From NCBI GenBank assembly GCA_937969495.1, contig CALBVY010000060.1:1-45389 (forward strand): a stretch of DNA of 45,389 nt, given 5' to 3'. Position 1 is the stretch's first letter. The number at the start of each line of letters is the position of its first letter. The notes below the pieces were generated by a model. The model worked only from the letters and a program-made list of their open reading frames with translations, did no database searches and was not told where the DNA came from. Below, in pieces: positions 42,936 to 45,389 of the stretch. A program made the position numbers and the translations under genes. The stretch is from an uncultured Verrucomicrobiales bacterium (GTDB taxonomy: Bacteria; Verrucomicrobiota; Verrucomicrobiia; Verrucomicrobiales; Akkermansiaceae).

Positions 42936-45359
42936 ATGAAACACAAAATTATACCCCGTATCTTAACCGCTAGCATCACTGCATCCTACGCTTTATCCGC
43001 AACAAGCACCCAAGCAGAAGCTATTCCTTTTGAACGACAGCCGAATTTCTTCCAAGTGGTATCTGGTCAGTTAAACTCACTAGACCCTCGAGATGGAGTT
43101 TACACGAAGATCGGCGATAAGATCGAAAGCTACAATGCAGCTGGCTACAATATTCTCGATGATATGGTCTACGCATGGGGACGATACGCTCCTTATAAAG
43201 ATCAGCTCGTTAGAATCCACGGTGACGGCACCTTCGAAGCTCTAGGAACACCTACCACCACAGGTTCAGCCGTCCCAACATTCCGAATCTATGCAGGTGA
43301 CATGGACTTCGATGGTAACTTATGGGTGCGCGGAGATCGCTTCTACAGCCCTGACCTTATGAAAATTAATGTCGAGACCTCTACTTATGAAATGGTAAGC
43401 TTCTCTGGAATTAACCCCGGGGGTGTAGCAGACATCGTTTATCAAGAATTCGAGGGCAACAAATACTTCTACGGAACACGGAATCAAGACCTTTATGTAT
43501 GGGACCTGCAGACAATGTCCGTTTCAAAAATCCCCGTAAAAAACTTACCAGAAGGCCGTGTAGCCTACGGTGCTGCCTACACTGATGTTAATGGTAATCT
43601 CTATGTAAGCAGCAATGCTGGCGGCGTCTATCAGATTGTTGGCCATAGGACTAACGAGCCACGCGCAGTATTTATTCTAGACAGTGTAGTGACAGGAAAC
43701 AACGATGGCTTCAGCTGCCCAGTTTCTCAAAGCCCACTCGTCATCCCTGAAAACCAAGCACCAACCATCACCATGAATGACGATGCTATCGTGCAATCAG
43801 GAGAGAGAAAAGCGATCATCGATCTAGGTATTGCAGATGAAGGATTACCACTAGAGAAGGATGGTTTAACAATCCGCTGGACCCATGAATCTGGCCCAGG
43901 CGATATTAAGATATATCATCCAGATCGTCCAAAAACTGAAATGGCTTTCCCAAAAAACGGACAATACGTAGCACGCTGTGAAGCTACCGATGGAGAGCTA
44001 ACCACTAGTGAAACTTTCCTTATCGATGTTATCGATGATCAAGTAGCCTCTGTAGAAACATACTCCAAGACTGATGCCGACTACGCACACTCAAGACGTA
44101 TGTGGGCTGATGTAAAGGAACAGCTACACTGCCGCAAAAACGGAACACTTCTAGAAGAAGAGAAGCGCGGCTTCAATGAAAGCGACTTCATCATCAACGA
44201 AGATTCCGAAGTGATCATCACAGCCATCTATGATGGAGGCACCTACCGTAATTCATTATTCTGGTATGACGGAGCTAACACAGCTCAGAAAACAGAGATC
44301 TGGCACAGCTACATGCTAGGACCAAACACTCCACTAAAACCAGGCTCACGTGCTAGCTTAGGAGTATTGCCAGCAGGCACCGTACTACGCTTCGGACTAG
44401 TAGTTGATGGAGCTCGTGGTGGTGAGACTATGGTTTTCCAAGACTCCGAACTTAATCCCGATGGACTAGAGCAATGCGCTGGACGTTTATTCGGACAGAC
44501 TGAAAATTCTAACCTGATCCTAGCATTTGAAGACCAAGTGTATGGCGACGAAGACTTCAATGACGTTATTTTCCAAATAGAAATCATCCCACGCCACCGT
44601 GGAGACACTCAATATGATGAAGTCATCGCAGGTCAAAATGGTCTACACAGCGACCGTGGTCGCCGAGGCGTAGAACGCCATCTAAGTAACTTAGATATGA
44701 ACAGCGCAGATTATGAAGTCATCGATCAGCTATTTCTAATGCCTGACGCACCTATCAGCATCGAGTTCTTAGAAGACCGCAGTTCCATGAAATTCGATCT
44801 ATGTGTGTTCGATTACGATCAAGTCATGCACTTAGATCCTAGTTCATTAGAGTTCCGCAAACGCGCTGCTAAACTAGCTATCTCAATCATCAATGATCGC
44901 TCTGCGAACCCAGGAAACGTGTTAAGCTTCGATCCTAGAAACTACAACCTAGATGGAAAAACAGTTGGTATCATGTTCGTTCCTAATAATAACCGCGAGA
45001 CCTTCTTAAGGAATCCAGCACGCTACACACCAAAGGGCGTAGGTAACCGCACTAAACGCCAGCCACTATTCAGCTTAGTGAATGCTAACCCAGGAAACAT
45101 GGATCAAATACTAACATTCAATCGTGATGGAGCTACCGTCATCTGCCTAGAAGACCACACTCGCTATGAGAAAGAAGAAAACCCAGAACTAGGCGATGTA
45201 AGTAACAGCAGCTTCGATGATGCCATCTTCGTAATCCGTGGCGGCATGACTGGAGTAAACATCTTCGATAACCTCTACGGACTACCTACCGCTGATCCCA
45301 CCATCGATTTCCACGGTGAAGACGGCATAACAGACAGAGGCGGAAGAAAATGCTACTAG
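42936..45359 (+). CDS. Secreted 807-residue protein with DUF4114-like acidic modules
   Basis: 807 residues. The signal peptide is at about 1-29 (ILTASITASYALSATSTQAE). Residues ~30-270 have repeated beta strands like a propeller or NHL-type repeats (GDMDFDGNLWVRGDRFYSP, ADIVYQEFEGNKYFYGTRNQ). Residues ~270-375 resemble a PKD/Ig-like module (ITMNDDAIVQSGERKAIIDL). At 531-547, FEDQVYGDEDFNDVIF matches the acidic DUF4114 signature known from LruC and PEP-CTERM-linked proteins, and a second acidic copy (LGDVSNSSFDDAIFVIRG) is near 750. There is no PEP-CTERM tail; the protein ends GGRKCY. Probably a surface or matrix protein; ligand unknown. Separated by 171 bp from the operon upstream. Confidence 0.8.
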   Translation: MKHKIIPRILTASITASYALSATSTQAEAIPFERQPNFFQVVSGQLNSLDPRDGVYTKIGDKIESYNAAGYNILDDMVYAWGRYAPYKDQLVRIHGDGTFEALGTPTTTGSAVPTFRIYAGDMDFDGNLWVRGDRFYSPDLMKINVETSTYEMVSFSGINPGGVADIVYQEFEGNKYFYGTRNQDLYVWDLQTMSVSKIPVKNLPEGRVAYGAAYTDVNGNLYVSSNAGGVYQIVGHRTNEPRAVFILDSVVTGNNDGFSCPVSQSPLVIPENQAPTITMNDDAIVQSGERKAIIDLGIADEGLPLEKDGLTIRWTHESGPGDIKIYHPDRPKTEMAFPKNGQYVARCEATDGELTTSETFLIDVIDDQVASVETYSKTDADYAHSRRMWADVKEQLHCRKNGTLLEEEKRGFNESDFIINEDSEVIITAIYDGGTYRNSLFWYDGANTAQKTEIWHSYMLGPNTPLKPGSRASLGVLPAGTVLRFGLVVDGARGGETMVFQDSELNPDGLEQCAGRLFGQTENSNLILAFEDQVYGDEDFNDVIFQIEIIPRHRGDTQYDEVIAGQNGLHSDRGRRGVERHLSNLDMNSADYEVIDQLFLMPDAPISIEFLEDRSSMKFDLCVFDYDQVMHLDPSSLEFRKRAAKLAISIINDRSANPGNVLSFDPRNYNLDGKTVGIMFVPNNNRETFLRNPARYTPKGVGNRTKRQPLFSLVNANPGNMDQILTFNRDGATVICLEDHTRYEKEENPELGDVSNSSFDDAIFVIRGGMTGVNIFDNLYGLPTADPTIDFHGEDGITDRGGRKCY

Positions 45360-45389
45360 TATAAATTCATCCTAAGAAACCTCCCTACA

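Overview
This window looks like chromosomal DNA of a Gram-negative bacterium of the Verrucomicrobiota (Planctomycetota-Verrucomicrobiota-Chlamydiota superphylum). The supporting signs are a PEP-CTERM sorting signal (VPEPSS, a hydrophobic stretch, then RRRR), a long insert-containing IspG of about 600 residues, a DUF6288-like PDZ protein, a DUF6268-like outer-membrane barrel, a yeast Ymr196w-like GH63-type glucosidase and many proteins with signal peptides or a lipobox. The genus is not determined. No rRNA, tRNA, CRISPR array, transposase or phage gene was recognised.

Positions 1-29257 are mostly housekeeping. They hold a truncated surface-protein gene; pyruvate dehydrogenase E1 (pdhA-pdhB); ruvA; galE; ispG; a PDZ/toroid-like exported protein; threonine degradation (kbl-tdh); a GH63-like glucosidase; a CNNM/CBS membrane protein; the leucine operon leuC-leuD-leuB; an outer-membrane barrel; a single-HKD phospholipase D-like protein; an HELTH-motif membrane protein; two small genes; uvrB (apparent TTG start and an extra segment of about 45 residues); a PEP-CTERM gene; several small unknown genes; glnB with a near-consensus sigma-54 promoter and its own terminator; and dprA. 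The PEP-CTERM gene, with its own terminator, lies between two almost identical 34-35 bp direct repeats and so looks like an inserted cassette.

Positions 29349-45359 form a dense envelope/polysaccharide and signalling locus, the most unusual part. On the minus strand are a sigma-54 response regulator (REC-AAA+-Fis) and then a two-gene unit: a polyprenol-phosphate-type GT2 glycosyltransferase fused at its C-terminus to a complete receiver (REC) domain, followed by a GT4 glycosyltransferase. Divergent from the regulator is a stand-alone Hpt protein, and convergent with that is a NodT/CusC-type outer-membrane factor. A 480-bp spacer holds a 52-codon small ORF and two strong inverted repeats. A tightly overlapping plus-strand operon follows: an UPF0104-like multispan protein, a HlyD-type adaptor, a membrane-TPR protein, and a 1116-residue protein with an exported beta-sandwich-like region joined to a GT39/PMT-like membrane glycosyltransferase. 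Last comes an 807-residue secreted protein with DUF4114-like acidic modules, preceded by palindromes and a sigma-54-like -24/-12 element.

Working model (inference): a histidine kinase outside the window feeds the Hpt protein. The Hpt could then phosphorylate both the sigma-54 activator (transcriptional output) and the REC-tailed glycosyltransferase (direct enzymatic output). The products would be built and exported by the GT4, GT39-like, UPF0104-like, HlyD and outer-membrane proteins. No ABC, MFS or RND pump and no exosortase gene is visible here.
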